DNA from: JAWCQZ01 sp038869515 [NCBI: Halobacteria archaeon]
Lineage (GTDB): Archaea > Halobacteriota > Syntropharchaeia > JACQPP01
Length of the DNA stretch: 64,000 nucleotides
Direction of reading: 5' to 3'
Assembly: GCA_038869515.1 (NCBI GenBank)
Contig: JAWCQZ010000002.1
Span: forward strand, 235,837-299,836
Shown: positions 8,167-16,917 of the stretch, in pieces
Layout of the letters: every line of letters begins with the position of its first letter
Position numbering within the stretch: position 1 is the first letter of the stretch
Program-made: the position numbers and the translations under genes
Notes under the pieces: generated by a model
Told to the model about the DNA's origin: nothing
Databases searched by the model: none
What the model saw: the letters and a program-made list of their open reading frames with translations, nothing else

Positions 8167-8327
8167 CCGGAAAGAGTGATTGACGATGGCGTTTCCATCC
8201 GCCCCCTCGGACCGACCCTCGCGTTTCGATATATGACGACGGGGCCGGTCCTCGCTCCCACCCGCGCCCCCCGCCGTCCTCCCCCCCGACCGATGGCCCT
8301 CCTGGAAGTTTTTCTATCGCCGCGAGA

Positions 8328-8798
8328 ATGGACCTGATGGTTTCGAAAACAGGCCCCATCCGCCCCCTCCGCATCGGCCACGTCGTGCTCCGCGTCCGCG
8401 ACCTGAAGCGCTCCACGGAGTTCTACACGAAGGTCCTCGGGTTCCGCAAAGTCGCCGATTACGGCGGCCGGATGTCGTTCTTCACCGCAACCGGCGAGAA
8501 TCACCACGACCTCGCGCTGATGGAGGTGGGTCCCGAGGCCCCCGCGCCCTCCCCCGGCTCGGTCGGGCTCTACCACATCGCCATCCGCCTCCCGGACGAG
8601 GCGGCCGTCCGCGCGGCCTACCGGCGGCTGGTCGAGGCGGGGGCCGACGTCGTCGGGGCGAGCGACCACGGCGTCTCGAAGTCGGTTTACCTGCGGGACC
8701 CCGACGGAATTGAAATCGAACTCTACGCCGACGTCCCCGGCTGGGAGGAGAAAGGGGAGTCGGCGGTCGCCACCATCCGCCCCTGGGACCCGGAATAG
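8328..8798 (+). CDS. VOC-family (glyoxalase/extradiol dioxygenase-like) protein
   Basis: A 156-residue protein with two beta-alpha-beta-beta-beta modules. Likely metal ligands are the His in RIGHVVLRV, the His in GLYHIAIRL and the Glu in GIEIELYAD. The DPDGIEIELY ending is typical of the family. The fold covers glyoxalase I, methylmalonyl-CoA epimerase, fosfomycin resistance enzymes and ring-cleaving dioxygenases; this one looks closest to catechol-2,3-dioxygenase-like members. The substrate cannot be read from the sequence. ATG 8337 is an alternative start, and a T-rich box (TTTTTCTATC) lies about 20 bp upstream. Confidence 0.8.
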   Translation: MDLMVSKTGPIRPLRIGHVVLRVRDLKRSTEFYTKVLGFRKVADYGGRMSFFTATGENHHDLALMEVGPEAPAPSPGSVGLYHIAIRLPDEAAVRAAYRRLVEAGADVVGASDHGVSKSVYLRDPDGIEIELYADVPGWEEKGESAVATIRPWDPE

Positions 8799-9121
8799 TT
8801 GCCGACGGCACAGTCGAAGGGCCCGGCGCGGGCGTCCTCGTCGGCAACGCATTCGGCAACGTCACCTGCGCCATCTGCACGGCCGCCGGCATCGGGGGGC
8901 CGCCTGAACTCGACGACGAAGCGTGCCTCCGGCATCTGCCCACTTCACCGGGTAAATTTGAACGACCTCCCGCGATTTGATATAACCTGTCCCTGGCCCG
9001 GCAGCAGCGGCTCTTCCAGAAGAATGCGGATTGTTCGCGGGAGGCGGATGGATGGTGCGGTTTGCCAAGAAGCGGCCTTGGAAGAAACCCGGTTGAGGGG
9101 GGAGGGTGAACTCCCGCCCCT
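8799..9121. other. Stretch without a clear gene
   Basis: No confident gene. On the plus strand a GC3-biased open frame (8798-8980) encodes a CxxC segment (VTCAICTAAG) but has no ATG, GTG or TTG start. On the minus strand a 70-residue frame (8935 down to 8723, beginning MPEARFVVEFRRP) overlaps the 3' end of the VOC gene, and a TATA-like TTATATC lies about 50 bp upstream of it. One of the two may be a real small gene. Confidence 0.4.
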
Positions 9122-9397
9122 CTACCCCCCCTGCACGAAGAACCGCTCCCTCCGCGCCCACTCCTCCTCGCTGAAGACGCCGGTCAGCCCCATCTCCTCC
9201 TCCCTGCACTCGTCGCACTCCACCCTCTTCGCCGCCCCCCCTTTCCCCCTCCACCGGGCGGCCTCGGCCCCCATCTCCCCAGTCCCGACGGCCCGCCCGT
9301 GGAGGACGTAGCCGCACGCCCCGCACCGGAAGACCAGCCGGGCCGAGGTGGCCCCGGCGGCGGCGAGCGCCTCCAGCCTCCCGACCGGGTCCTCCAT
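9122..9397 (-). CDS. Small zinc-ribbon-like protein
   Basis: A 91-residue protein with two cysteine pairs, CGAC near residue 25 and CDEC near residue 60, spaced as in a zinc ribbon. Nothing else identifies it. Support for a real gene comes from its position: its ATG lies about 27 bp from an AT-rich box (9419-9429) that also faces the divergent MFS gene, so the two appear to share a bidirectional promoter. Confidence 0.6.
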   Translation of the reverse strand: MEDPVGRLEALAAAGATSARLVFRCGACGYVLHGRAVGTGEMGAEAARWRGKGGAAKRVECDECREEEMGLTGVFSEEEWARRERFFVQGG

Positions 9398-9418
9398 CGG
9401 GCCCCTTGGGAGGCAACC

Positions 9419-9429
9419 TCTATTAATTC
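9419..9429. promoter_or_regulatory. Shared TATA-like box between divergent genes
   Basis: CTATTAATTCC contains a near-symmetric TATTAAT core. It is about 24 bp from the MFS start (9448, plus) and about 27 bp from the zinc-ribbon start (9397, minus), so it can serve both strands. Confidence 0.5.
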
Positions 9430-9447
9430 CGGGGCGGGAAGGGGGCC

Positions 9448-10857
9448 ATGGCGGACCCGGGTGGCACGAAAGCGAGGACCCGCCTCCCCAAGGGGGCCGT
9501 CATGACCTTCCTGGTCCTCCTGGTCCTCGGCGGGTTCAACTTCGCCGACCAGGGCATCCTCATCCCGTTCTACGACCAGGTCCAGAAGGAGTTCGGCCTG
9601 AGCCAGACCGCCGTCGGAGTCATCGGCTCCTCCTTCATCGCGGTGGTGGGGGTCGTCATGGTCCTGTGGGGCTTCTTCGCCGACAAATACTCCCGGAAGA
9701 AACTCCTGCTCTTCGGCGCCTTCCTCTGGTCCATCACGGCCTACGCGGTCACCTGGGTCCGGACCTACGAGGAGCTGCTCCTGGTCCGCACCCTCGGGGG
9801 CATCGGCATCGGCTCCTTCTTCCCGGTCGCTTTCTCGATGACCGCCGACCTCTTCGGCCCCGGCCAGCGGGGGAAGGCGGCGGCGTGGCTCAACATGCTC
9901 CCCGCGGTGGGCGCCGTTGGCGGCGGCGTCGTGGCGGTCATCTACGGCGAACTCTACGGCTGGCGCTACCCGTTCCAAATCGTCGGCCTCGGGGGCCTCG
10001 TGGCCACGGCGGTCTTCTGGTTCCTCATGAAGGAGCCCGCGCGGGCCCAGACCGAGCCGGAGTTCGAGGAGCTCATCGGCCGCGGAGAGGCCTACGCCTA
10101 CCGGGTCAAGCTCTCCGACTGGAAAATCCTCTACCGGGAGAAGGCGAACCTCTTCCTCATCCTCCAGGGCATCCCGGGGACCGTCCCGTGGGGAGTCCTC
10201 CTGACCTGGGCCATCTTTTACCTCAAGGACCAGAAGGGGTTCCCCACCATCTTCGCCTTCGGCTTCCTGGCTGGCTTCCTCTTCGGGGCGCTCGTCGGCA
10301 ACATCATCGGCGGCTACCTCGGGGACCGCCTCGCGCGCAAGGGCATCCAGCGGCGGGTCCCCCTCTGCGTCCTCGGCATCCTCGGCGGCATGGCCCTCAT
10401 CGTCTTCATCCTCTGGAGGGACATCCCGCCCCTGCCGCCCGGGATGTTCACGGGCGACTTCTCCGAGATCCCCCGGTTCGCGCAGTTCATGTGGGAGCGC
10501 TGGGAGTACGGCATCCCGTTCAACCTCTTCATCCTCGCCTCGGCCCTCGCCACCCTCACCGGGCCCAACTGGTTCGCCATCATGCAGGACATCAACCTCC
10601 CCGAGATCCGCGGGAGCGTCTCCGGCGTCAACAACGTGATGAGCCAGGTCGGCTCCGGCCTCGGCCCCCTCCTCGGCGGCCTCCTCGCCGACGCCCTCGG
10701 CCTGCGGATGGGCATCATCATCGCCTCGCTCTTCTGGGTCGGTTGCGCGGCCTTCTGGCTCCCCCTCTGGTGGCACCTGCCCCGGGCCGAAAAGCGGGTG
10801 CGGGAGACCCTTGGGGCGCGGGCCCGGGGCGAGGGCGAGACGGAGAAGTCTGGCTGA
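9448..10857 (+). CDS. MFS transporter
   Basis: A 469-residue membrane protein with about 12 hydrophobic segments. The loop between helices 2 and 3 carries the MFS motif GFFADKYSRKK, repeated in the second half as GGYLGDRLARKG. The glycine-rich RTLGGIGIGSFFPVAFSM is typical of helix 4. Members of this type move small solutes or drugs by proton or sodium coupling; the substrate is unknown. The C-terminus is short, charged and cytoplasmic. Confidence 0.85.
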   Translation: MADPGGTKARTRLPKGAVMTFLVLLVLGGFNFADQGILIPFYDQVQKEFGLSQTAVGVIGSSFIAVVGVVMVLWGFFADKYSRKKLLLFGAFLWSITAYAVTWVRTYEELLLVRTLGGIGIGSFFPVAFSMTADLFGPGQRGKAAAWLNMLPAVGAVGGGVVAVIYGELYGWRYPFQIVGLGGLVATAVFWFLMKEPARAQTEPEFEELIGRGEAYAYRVKLSDWKILYREKANLFLILQGIPGTVPWGVLLTWAIFYLKDQKGFPTIFAFGFLAGFLFGALVGNIIGGYLGDRLARKGIQRRVPLCVLGILGGMALIVFILWRDIPPLPPGMFTGDFSEIPRFAQFMWERWEYGIPFNLFILASALATLTGPNWFAIMQDINLPEIRGSVSGVNNVMSQVGSGLGPLLGGLLADALGLRMGIIIASLFWVGCAAFWLPLWWHLPRAEKRVRETLGARARGEGETEKSG

Positions 10858-10917
10858 GTCCTCCGGCGGCAATGGTCGTTGCCGGCGATGCGAGAGGGCT
10901 TCCGGGGAGAATGGCGA

Positions 10918-11637
10918 CTACTTCCAGACGTCCGCAATCCCCATCGGGATGCGGAACTTCCCGGAGCCGAAGATGAGCGCGAAGAAGTCGGTGGAGTGGT
11001 TGCATCCGCGCATCTTGACCACCTTGATGCGGCGGTGGGAGTGGATGTCGTCCACCATCTCCAGGGCCATGTGGATGATGCCGTCCGCGAGGAAGTCCGC
11101 CCCGTGGCGCGCGAACTCCTTGGAGTCCATGGACATCTCGGAGATGAGGAAGGAGGTGGCGTTCAGCCCCCGGAGCCACTTGAAGAACTCGAACAGTTCG
11201 ATGCGCGGGTCCTCGACGCCGGCGATGGTCTCGTAGATGTTCAAACTGTCGAGGACCAGGATGTCGAGGCCGCGCTCCCGCTTCGTGGTCTCGATGAGGT
11301 CGCGGATGATGAACGACCACGATTTCCGGAGGCCGTAGTCCTCGGTCTCGAGGCGGGTCTTGCTCAGGTCGAGGAGCGAGACCTTGTCCTGGACGTTGGC
11401 GTGGGTGAGGCCGAGCCCCTCCATGTGCTCGACGAGGCTCTCCCGGTCCTGCTCCAGGGAGAAGTAGGCGCCGTTCATCCCGTTCTCCACCGCGTTGTGG
11501 TAGAGGATGTTGTAGGCGAGGCTGGACTTCATGGTGCCAGCGGTCCCGGCCAGGAGGACCACGTGGTTCTTCGGTATCCCGCCGCCCAGGTGCTTGTCGA
11601 ATCCGTCGACGAAGGTCTTGATGCGCTCCTTGGCCAT
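10918..11637 (-). CDS. Single-domain KaiC/GvpD-like RecA-superfamily ATPase, paralogue
   Basis: A 239-residue paralogue of the ATPase at 6733-7470. Walker A-like AGTAGTMKSS near residue 30; SLEQ; a Walker B-like DILVLDSLN near residue 122; then EMSMDSKEFARHGADFLADGII. The two proteins align over their whole length but differ in the loop after the DGII segment, which is shorter here. It is convergent with the MFS gene. No partner gene is evident. The role is unknown, probably regulatory. Confidence 0.85.
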   Translation of the reverse strand: MAKERIKTFVDGFDKHLGGGIPKNHVVLLAGTAGTMKSSLAYNILYHNAVENGMNGAYFSLEQDRESLVEHMEGLGLTHANVQDKVSLLDLSKTRLETEDYGLRKSWSFIIRDLIETTKRERGLDILVLDSLNIYETIAGVEDPRIELFEFFKWLRGLNATSFLISEMSMDSKEFARHGADFLADGIIHMALEMVDDIHSHRRIKVVKMRGCNHSTDFFALIFGSGKFRIPMGIADVWK

Positions 11638-11695
11638 CGTCTAGCTCTCCGGGCGAGACGAGGCGCGGCGAAGTCGTGCCATGCCTACCCCTCCT

Positions 11696-12024
11696 TCACC
11701 CGGGAGACCATAAACCGCACCGCCCGGGAGCGGGCCACTCCCCCGCCATGCGCCGGATTTGCCGCCACCGGGCCTCGGTCACCCGAGAGACCGACAGGCG
11801 GGGGATGCGCAGGAATGGCATCTCCTTCAGCCTCGGGTTCGCCTTCATCTCCCGCAGCGGGACGGGCTTCCGAAACCGAGGACCGCGTCCCCCCTCCGGA
11901 CCTCCCGGAGGAACCGGTTGGCCAGGGGGTTCTTCACCCCGTCCCAGAGGTCCCGCCCCTTTCGGAGGAGGTCCTCGAAGGAACAGGTCTCGGGGTCGGT
12001 GGAAAAGAGCCATATCCCCGGCAT
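11696..12024 (-). pseudogene. Decayed EVE-domain (DUF55) gene
   Basis: Reading the minus strand from ATG 12024, the frame begins MPGIWLFSTDPETCSFEDLL and continues to GDAVLGF, the usual N-terminal half of an EVE domain. It then goes out of frame. Another frame gives PVPLREMKANPRLKEM and PRLSVSRVTEARW, the usual C-terminal half, ending at 11696. The middle of the domain (about 35 codons) is missing, so a deletion plus frameshift broke the gene. EVE domains bind modified bases in DNA or RNA. Confidence 0.65.
12010..12017 (+). promoter_or_regulatory. TATA-like box for the nitroreductase gene
   Basis: CCATATCC is centred about 28 bp before ATG 12042. It overlaps the start of the broken EVE gene on the opposite strand. 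Confidence 0.4.
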
Positions 12025-12041
12025 CCCTGGGACATCTCCCC

Positions 12042-12791
12042 ATGGAGAAAAACCCGACGGAGAACCCCCTCCTGCGCGTCCTCACCGGCCACCTCTCGGT
12101 CCGGCGCTACACGGATGAGCCCGTCGAGCCCGAGGACCTGCGGGCCGTCGAGGAGGCGGGCCGCCGCTCCCCCACGGACGCCTCGGGCCACCTCTACGCC
12201 TTCGTCCGGGTCACCGACCCCGCCCTCCGGCAGCGCCTCTTCGAAATCTGCGGCCGGCAGGAGCACGTCCTCAGGGCCCCCGAGTTCCTCGTCGCCTGCG
12301 CCGACTTCCGGCGGGTCCGGCTCCTCCTCGGGAAGCAGGGCAAGGAGTTCTCCATGGGCCCCCGGGCGATGCTCCTCTTCGGGACCCTCGACGCGGCCAT
12401 CGCCGGCCGCTCCATGGCGGTCGCGGCCCAGGCCCTCGGCTACGGCATCTGCTTCGTCGGGGCTGTCCAGAACCGGCCCGCGGAGGTCGCCGAGGCCCTG
12501 AAACTGCCCGAAGGGGTCCTTCCCCTCTTCGGCCTCTGCGTCGGCCGCCCTGCGGAGCCGCTGCCGGCGCAGAAGCCGCGGCTCCCCCCGGAGGCGCTCT
12601 TCATGGAGAACCGGTACCGCGAGGCCGATGACGGGCTCCTCGCCGCCTGCCTCTCCGCAATGGAGTCGAAGAAGAAGCCGATGGCGTGGCCCGAGCAGTT
12701 GAACCTCTACTTCGGCAAGGGCGGCATCTTCGAGAAGCGGGAGGAGGAGATGCGCAGGGCGGCGGCGCGGGCGGGCTTCTCCAGGGAGTAG
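12042..12791 (+). CDS. Nitroreductase-family flavoprotein
   Basis: A 249-residue protein. The N-terminal SVRRYTDEPVEPEDLRAVEEAGRRSPT is the FMN-phosphate-binding signature of the family, and MAVAAQALGYGICFVGAVQ plus LPLFGLCVGRPAE are the usual dimer and FMN segments. The C-terminal extension of about 50 residues resembles NfsA/FRP-type members. These enzymes reduce nitro groups, quinones or flavins with NAD(P)H; the natural substrate here is unknown. The gene overlaps no neighbour and is followed after 3 bp by a gene of unknown function. Confidence 0.82.
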   Translation: MEKNPTENPLLRVLTGHLSVRRYTDEPVEPEDLRAVEEAGRRSPTDASGHLYAFVRVTDPALRQRLFEICGRQEHVLRAPEFLVACADFRRVRLLLGKQGKEFSMGPRAMLLFGTLDAAIAGRSMAVAAQALGYGICFVGAVQNRPAEVAEALKLPEGVLPLFGLCVGRPAEPLPAQKPRLPPEALFMENRYREADDGLLAACLSAMESKKKPMAWPEQLNLYFGKGGIFEKREEEMRRAAARAGFSRE

Positions 12792-12794
12792 TCC

Positions 12795-13730
12795 GTGGAG
12801 CCCTTCGTCGTCTGGCTCCGCCACCTCCTCGGCCCCCGCCCGGAGTCCGACCTGGAGGCCCTGGAGGCGGAGGCCCGGGCAGCACGGGGTCTGGACGTGC
12901 GCGCCTGGATCAACCACCGGGGCCCCCGCGCCCGGAAGGCCGCCGTTCGGTGGAGGCCGCGGGGGATCCGCGTGGTCCGTGGCCCAGCCCGCGGTCCCGG
13001 GGCGGCCCTCGTCGGCCCCCTGCTCGACCCGCGGGGAAAACTCTATCCTGAAAATGAATCAAATCGAATCCGGGTCGTGATGGATTGGGACGCCCGCGAC
13101 CTCCGCGACCCCCGGGTGCGGCGGGCGGTGGCCGGGCTGGCCCGGCGGATGCGGATGCGCGGCGCCCTTCTGGGCCTCGGCGCGCGGGACATAGTGCTCC
13201 TCGACCCCGACCCGCGACTCGACCGGGCCCGGCAGGTCGCCGAGATGCTCCACGCGGGCTTCATCCGGAGCCTCGGCCCGGACCTCGCCCCGGAGAATCC
13301 CCTCCGGGTCCGGCGACGCCTCCCCGGGGCATACCGCGCCTTCGGCGACCCCATCCCGGGCCTCTACGCCGTGGACCCCGCGCACCCGCGGTTTCAACTC
13401 TTCCGGAGCGCCGTGTCGAGAGAGAGGGGGCGCGCCGACCTCGACGGATACGCGGGGGACCCCCACCTCGTGATGCGCGCGGCGCTCCTCGCCCCCATCG
13501 CGTCGGTCGTCGTCCCTGTGCGGCCGGAGCCCGGGCCCCGGGGGGCCTACTCCCTGCGGACCATCGGGCGGCTGCACCGCGAAATTTCGAAGACCTCCAT
13601 CGGCCCCGCCTACCGCCGCTGGATGGAGGAAGACTCGAGGTTCCCCCGCGCCCTCGCCCGCCGCTACCCGCGCGCGACGGTGGGGGAGGTCCGCCGCTGG
13701 GCCCTCGGAGGCCTCGGGGAGCGCCCGTGA
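12795..13730 (+). CDS. Hypothetical protein, Arg-rich
   Basis: A 311-residue protein I do not recognise. It is rich in Arg and Pro, has no signal peptide or membrane segment, and shows a possible alpha/beta core (VVRGPARGPGAALVGPLL, GARDIVLLDPDPRLDRARQV). It starts 3 bp after the nitroreductase and ends in a GTGA overlap with the next gene, so it belongs to a three-gene unit. Confidence 0.65.
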   Translation: MEPFVVWLRHLLGPRPESDLEALEAEARAARGLDVRAWINHRGPRARKAAVRWRPRGIRVVRGPARGPGAALVGPLLDPRGKLYPENESNRIRVVMDWDARDLRDPRVRRAVAGLARRMRMRGALLGLGARDIVLLDPDPRLDRARQVAEMLHAGFIRSLGPDLAPENPLRVRRRLPGAYRAFGDPIPGLYAVDPAHPRFQLFRSAVSRERGRADLDGYAGDPHLVMRAALLAPIASVVVPVRPEPGPRGAYSLRTIGRLHREISKTSIGPAYRRWMEEDSRFPRALARRYPRATVGEVRRWALGGLGERP

Positions 13731-14356
13731 GGCTGGAGAAGGGCGACCCCTCCGCCTACCGCCGCTTCGCCGAGGCCCTCCGCCCCCTCGACCCCTACCT
13801 CGGTCCCCCCCATCTCGCGGAGTTCCACGCCCCGGGGCCCGAAACACTCCTCGGCCGCTTCAAGCCTCTCTGGATGCCCCTCGTCTACTGCGAGGAGTTC
13901 GTCTCGGAGGGGCGGAAACTCCTGCTGCTGGAGGTCGCCGAAGTGGAGGTCGCGTTCGAGGGGCGAAAACTGGCCTCCCTCCGGGTCCGGGCCGACGACC
14001 GGCTCGCGACCCAGGACCTGCCCGCCGAGGAGGGCGTCCTGAAGGCCCTCCGGGGGGGCCCCAGCCGCCACTACTCCTTCAAGCCCCCCGTGGGAAACAT
14101 CTTCCACGAGAATCCGACCACGCTCCCCGACGCCATCCGGGCCCGTCTCGAGGCGATGCGGGTCGAGCGGCTGGAGTTCGAGGGGTGGTTCATCCCGGCG
14201 TGGGAACTGGCGGAGCGGCTGCGGGTCTACGAGGAGTGGATCCGGGCGGAATGCATCGAGGTGGAGCCCCTGGAGATGGAGCACGAGCGGCCCCTCGAGT
14301 TCGTGCTGAAGCGGGAGTCGAAGGAGTTGAGGCGGATGGCGGCGGAGGCGAAGTAG
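13727..14356 (+). CDS. Hypothetical protein
   Basis: A 209-residue protein starting with GTG 13727, which overlaps the preceding stop. It is mostly alpha/beta with a Glu-rich C-terminal third (EECI... EVEPLEMEHERPLEF). There are no obvious motifs and no transmembrane segment. Codon use and the tight overlap support it as a real gene. It converges on the aIF5B gene with 2 bp between the stops. Confidence 0.65.
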   Translation: MRLEKGDPSAYRRFAEALRPLDPYLGPPHLAEFHAPGPETLLGRFKPLWMPLVYCEEFVSEGRKLLLLEVAEVEVAFEGRKLASLRVRADDRLATQDLPAEEGVLKALRGGPSRHYSFKPPVGNIFHENPTTLPDAIRARLEAMRVERLEFEGWFIPAWELAERLRVYEEWIRAECIEVEPLEMEHERPLEFVLKRESKELRRMAAEAK

Positions 14357-14358
14357 CG

Positions 14359-16149
14359 CTACGCCCCCACTCCCCACAGCGGATTCCCGGTCACCGCCCT
14401 CCGCTTCTGCACGATTTCCTCCAGCGCCTCCATCTCGTCCGCAGGCAGTTTGGCCGCCAGCCCCCGGCTCAACCGGACGTCCCTCTCGTTCATCTCGACG
14501 TAGAGGATGTCGGACTCGCGGACCTGCCTCCCGAAGGTCGGCCCGTCGATGCTCACCGCCACCTCGTCCCCGCTCCTCGCCTCCTGGACCGGCTTGTTCT
14601 CTTTCTGGATGGACTTCAGTTGGCCGATCGGCTTCCCCTCCCTGTTCATCAGGTCCACCCCCGGCCTCAGCGTCCCCGCCAGGACCCGGACCCCCACGAC
14701 CATCGGCTTCGACGCCCGGAAGACGTGGTCGGGCAGGACCTGGAACTTGGCCGCCCGCGCGACCGAGTCGAGGCGGGCCTTCTCCATCGCCTCCCGCTTC
14801 TGGACCAGCCACTCGCGGTATTCGGTGATGAGTTTGTAGATGACATCGCCGTTGAACAGGGGCACGCCGAGCCGGTGCGCCTCCTCCTGCGCCTCGGGCA
14901 GCACCCGGACGTTGAACCCGAGGAGGACCGAGAGGAGCGGGTTCCTCTCCTTCAGCGCCGCAGCCTCCACCACGTCCCGCCGTGAGACGTCCCCGACCAC
15001 CGCCTTCTGCACCGGAATCTCCGTCCCCCGAAGTTCGAGAGTGAGCGCCTCGAGGCTTCCGAGGGTGTCGGCCTTGACGAAGACCCCGAGGGGGTCGGTC
15101 TTCACCGCCATCTCGGAGACCTCCGCCTTCAACTCCGACACCACCTTCCCCTGTTCCCCTTTCGGGACGACCCGGAGGGGCATCCCCGGCACCGCGCGCT
15201 CCAGGCCGGGCGCCACCAGCCTCACCCCGGCGGCGGCGGTCACCGTCTCCGCAGGCCCCCCGGGCAGGAGGAGGGTCCGGGCGCGCGCCACCGCGGGCTC
15301 CCCCCCGGTCGCCACCGCGACCGAATCGCCCTTCCGCAAGCTCCCGTCCCAGAGGACCGCGTCGAGGACCACCCCGTGCCCCTTCTCCTCCTTCACCTCG
15401 AGCACCGTCCCGTGGCCCGGCGCGCCCGGGTCCACCTCCAGTTCCTTCGCCAGGAATCTCTGGGCGAGCCCCACCAGGACGAGCAGCAGGTCGGGGATTC
15501 CCTCGCCTGTCCGGGCGCACATCGGCACGACCGCGATGTTCCTGGCGAAGTCCCGGATGCGGTCGTAGCGCTCGGCGCTGTAGCCGTGCTCGGAGAACCT
15601 CCCCACGAAGTTGTAGAGCCGCTGCTCCAGTTCGAGGCGCCACCGCTCCGGCTGCCCCTCCCAGAGCGTGACGAAGGGCTCTCCGGGCGAAGGGGCGAAG
15701 GAGGGCAGGCGGTCAATCTTGTTGGCGGCGACGACGAAAGGGGTCTTGAACCGCCGCAGCATCTTCAGCAGCTCCGCGGTCTGCTGCTGGAAGTTGTCCG
15801 CCACGTCCACGACCAGGACCGCGAGGTCGGCGAGCGAGGTCCCCCGGGCCCGGAGGGTGGTGAAGGCGTGGTGGCCCGGGGTGTCGATGAAGAGGAGCCC
15901 CTTGACCCGCACCGCCTCCTGCTTCTGGAGGGGCGCGGTGAGCCGCGCGATGGTGGCGCGGGAGACCTCGGTCGCGCCGATGTGCTGCGTGATGGCGCCC
16001 GCTTCCTTGGCGGCCACGGCGGTGCCGCGGATTTGGTCCAATAGCGTCGTCTTTCCATGGTCAACATGCCCTACAACGCAGACGATGGGGCTTCGCAACT
16101 CCATGATGGGAAGAGGCTTCCGGCGCGAATAACCCTTGCGAGGAATCAT
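14359..16149 (-). CDS. infB: Archaeal translation initiation factor aIF5B
   Basis: A 596-residue GTPase that joins ribosomal subunits at initiation. G1 is VVGHVDHGKTT near residue 25, switch II is DTPGHH near residue 87, and the base-specificity motif is AANKID. Domains II-IV follow, with GVFVKADTLGSLEAL marking domain III. The length matches archaeal aIF5B. I used ATG 16149; ATG 16104, just before ELRSPIVCVVG, is an equally reasonable start because the first 15 residues are basic and not conserved. Confidence 0.93.
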   Translation of the reverse strand: MIPRKGYSRRKPLPIMELRSPIVCVVGHVDHGKTTLLDQIRGTAVAAKEAGAITQHIGATEVSRATIARLTAPLQKQEAVRVKGLLFIDTPGHHAFTTLRARGTSLADLAVLVVDVADNFQQQTAELLKMLRRFKTPFVVAANKIDRLPSFAPSPGEPFVTLWEGQPERWRLELEQRLYNFVGRFSEHGYSAERYDRIRDFARNIAVVPMCARTGEGIPDLLLVLVGLAQRFLAKELEVDPGAPGHGTVLEVKEEKGHGVVLDAVLWDGSLRKGDSVAVATGGEPAVARARTLLLPGGPAETVTAAAGVRLVAPGLERAVPGMPLRVVPKGEQGKVVSELKAEVSEMAVKTDPLGVFVKADTLGSLEALTLELRGTEIPVQKAVVGDVSRRDVVEAAALKERNPLLSVLLGFNVRVLPEAQEEAHRLGVPLFNGDVIYKLITEYREWLVQKREAMEKARLDSVARAAKFQVLPDHVFRASKPMVVGVRVLAGTLRPGVDLMNREGKPIGQLKSIQKENKPVQEARSGDEVAVSIDGPTFGRQVRESDILYVEMNERDVRLSRGLAAKLPADEMEALEEIVQKRRAVTGNPLWGVGA

Positions 16150-16196
16150 CGTTGCAGACGGCTCGCGCGCGGCCGGACCTGCAACAAGGCGCAGGT

Positions 16197-16205
16197 CTTT
16201 AATTT
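16197..16205 (+). promoter_or_regulatory. TATA-like box for the membrane-protein gene
   Basis: CTTTAATTT is centred about 25 bp before GTG 16225. On the opposite strand it lies about 50 bp before the aIF5B start, so it may also drive that gene with a short leader. Confidence 0.4.
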
Positions 16206-16224
16206 CCCGGCCCACTTCATCACC

Positions 16225-16860
16225 GTGGAGCGCACCCGCCCCCCCCTCCCCCGCATCCTCCTCGACATCGCCCTCAAGCCCCGGATCACCCTCCACCGGG
16301 GACGCGAGGGGGACTGGTTCGACTGGCGCCTCGCGCTGCTCTTCCTGGTCGGCCTCAGCGCGGTCGAGGCGGCGGTCTGGGTGGCGACCGGCCAGTCCCG
16401 GGGCGGCAACCCGCTGAAGGTCCTCTACATGGGCGACGTGGTCCCGGAGCGGCTCCAGTTGATGAACGCGTGGAGCCCGCTCATGCAGTTCCCTGCGCTC
16501 CTCGGTGCCAAGGTCGGGGCGGACCTCTTCATCATGGGCGTGACCCACCGCTTCGCCCGCCTCTCGAAGGCCCCCCGGGGCACCTTCAAGGAGTGGTTTG
16601 CGGCCTACGGCTATATCCTCGCCATCCTCGACCTCTACTTCATCTTCGCCACCGGAATCGCCATCCTTCCCGGGACGCGCGCGCTGGCGGTCTCCCACAT
16701 CCTCCTCGCCATCACGCTGGCGTGGATCATGCTGGTCTACACCTGGGCCTACGCCGAGGTCTACGGGCTGGACGACGACAAGGCCTACCGGAACTTCTTC
16801 GTCTTCTTCCTGGCCATCCCGGTGGCGTTCCTGGCCCCGGCGGCGCTGCTGATTCCGTGA
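16225..16860 (+). CDS. Integral membrane protein (Yip1-like)
   Basis: A 211-residue protein with about five hydrophobic segments, starting with GTG 16225. A short N-terminal stretch (RILLDIALKPRITL) precedes the first segment, as in Yip1-type proteins. A similar-sized membrane protein lies at 51323-51919. No catalytic motif is visible. Frames upstream of 16225 lie in the aIF5B 5' region and are not credible. Confidence 0.6.
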   Translation: MERTRPPLPRILLDIALKPRITLHRGREGDWFDWRLALLFLVGLSAVEAAVWVATGQSRGGNPLKVLYMGDVVPERLQLMNAWSPLMQFPALLGAKVGADLFIMGVTHRFARLSKAPRGTFKEWFAAYGYILAILDLYFIFATGIAILPGTRALAVSHILLAITLAWIMLVYTWAYAEVYGLDDDKAYRNFFVFFLAIPVAFLAPAALLIP

Positions 16861-16885
16861 GCAGAATCGCCCTTGCCCGTCGCCA

Positions 16886-16896
16886 TTTTTATATAG
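16886..16896 (+). promoter_or_regulatory. Strong TATA box
   Basis: TTTTTATATAG is centred about 27 bp before ATG 16918. It is the clearest TATA box of the window and implies a leaderless transcript for the SDR gene. Confidence 0.75.
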
Positions 16897-16917
16897 CCCG
16901 GGCGTTCATCCGCTTCC

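Noticed and set aside
8798-8980. Plus-strand open frame with a CxxC segment after the VOC gene
   Set aside because: No ATG, GTG or TTG start exists in the frame, so I kept it only as part of the region note.
9184-10872. 562-residue acidic minus-strand frame over the MFS gene
   Set aside because: It is antisense to the transporter and lacks any family motif; long open frames are common in GC-rich antisense DNA.
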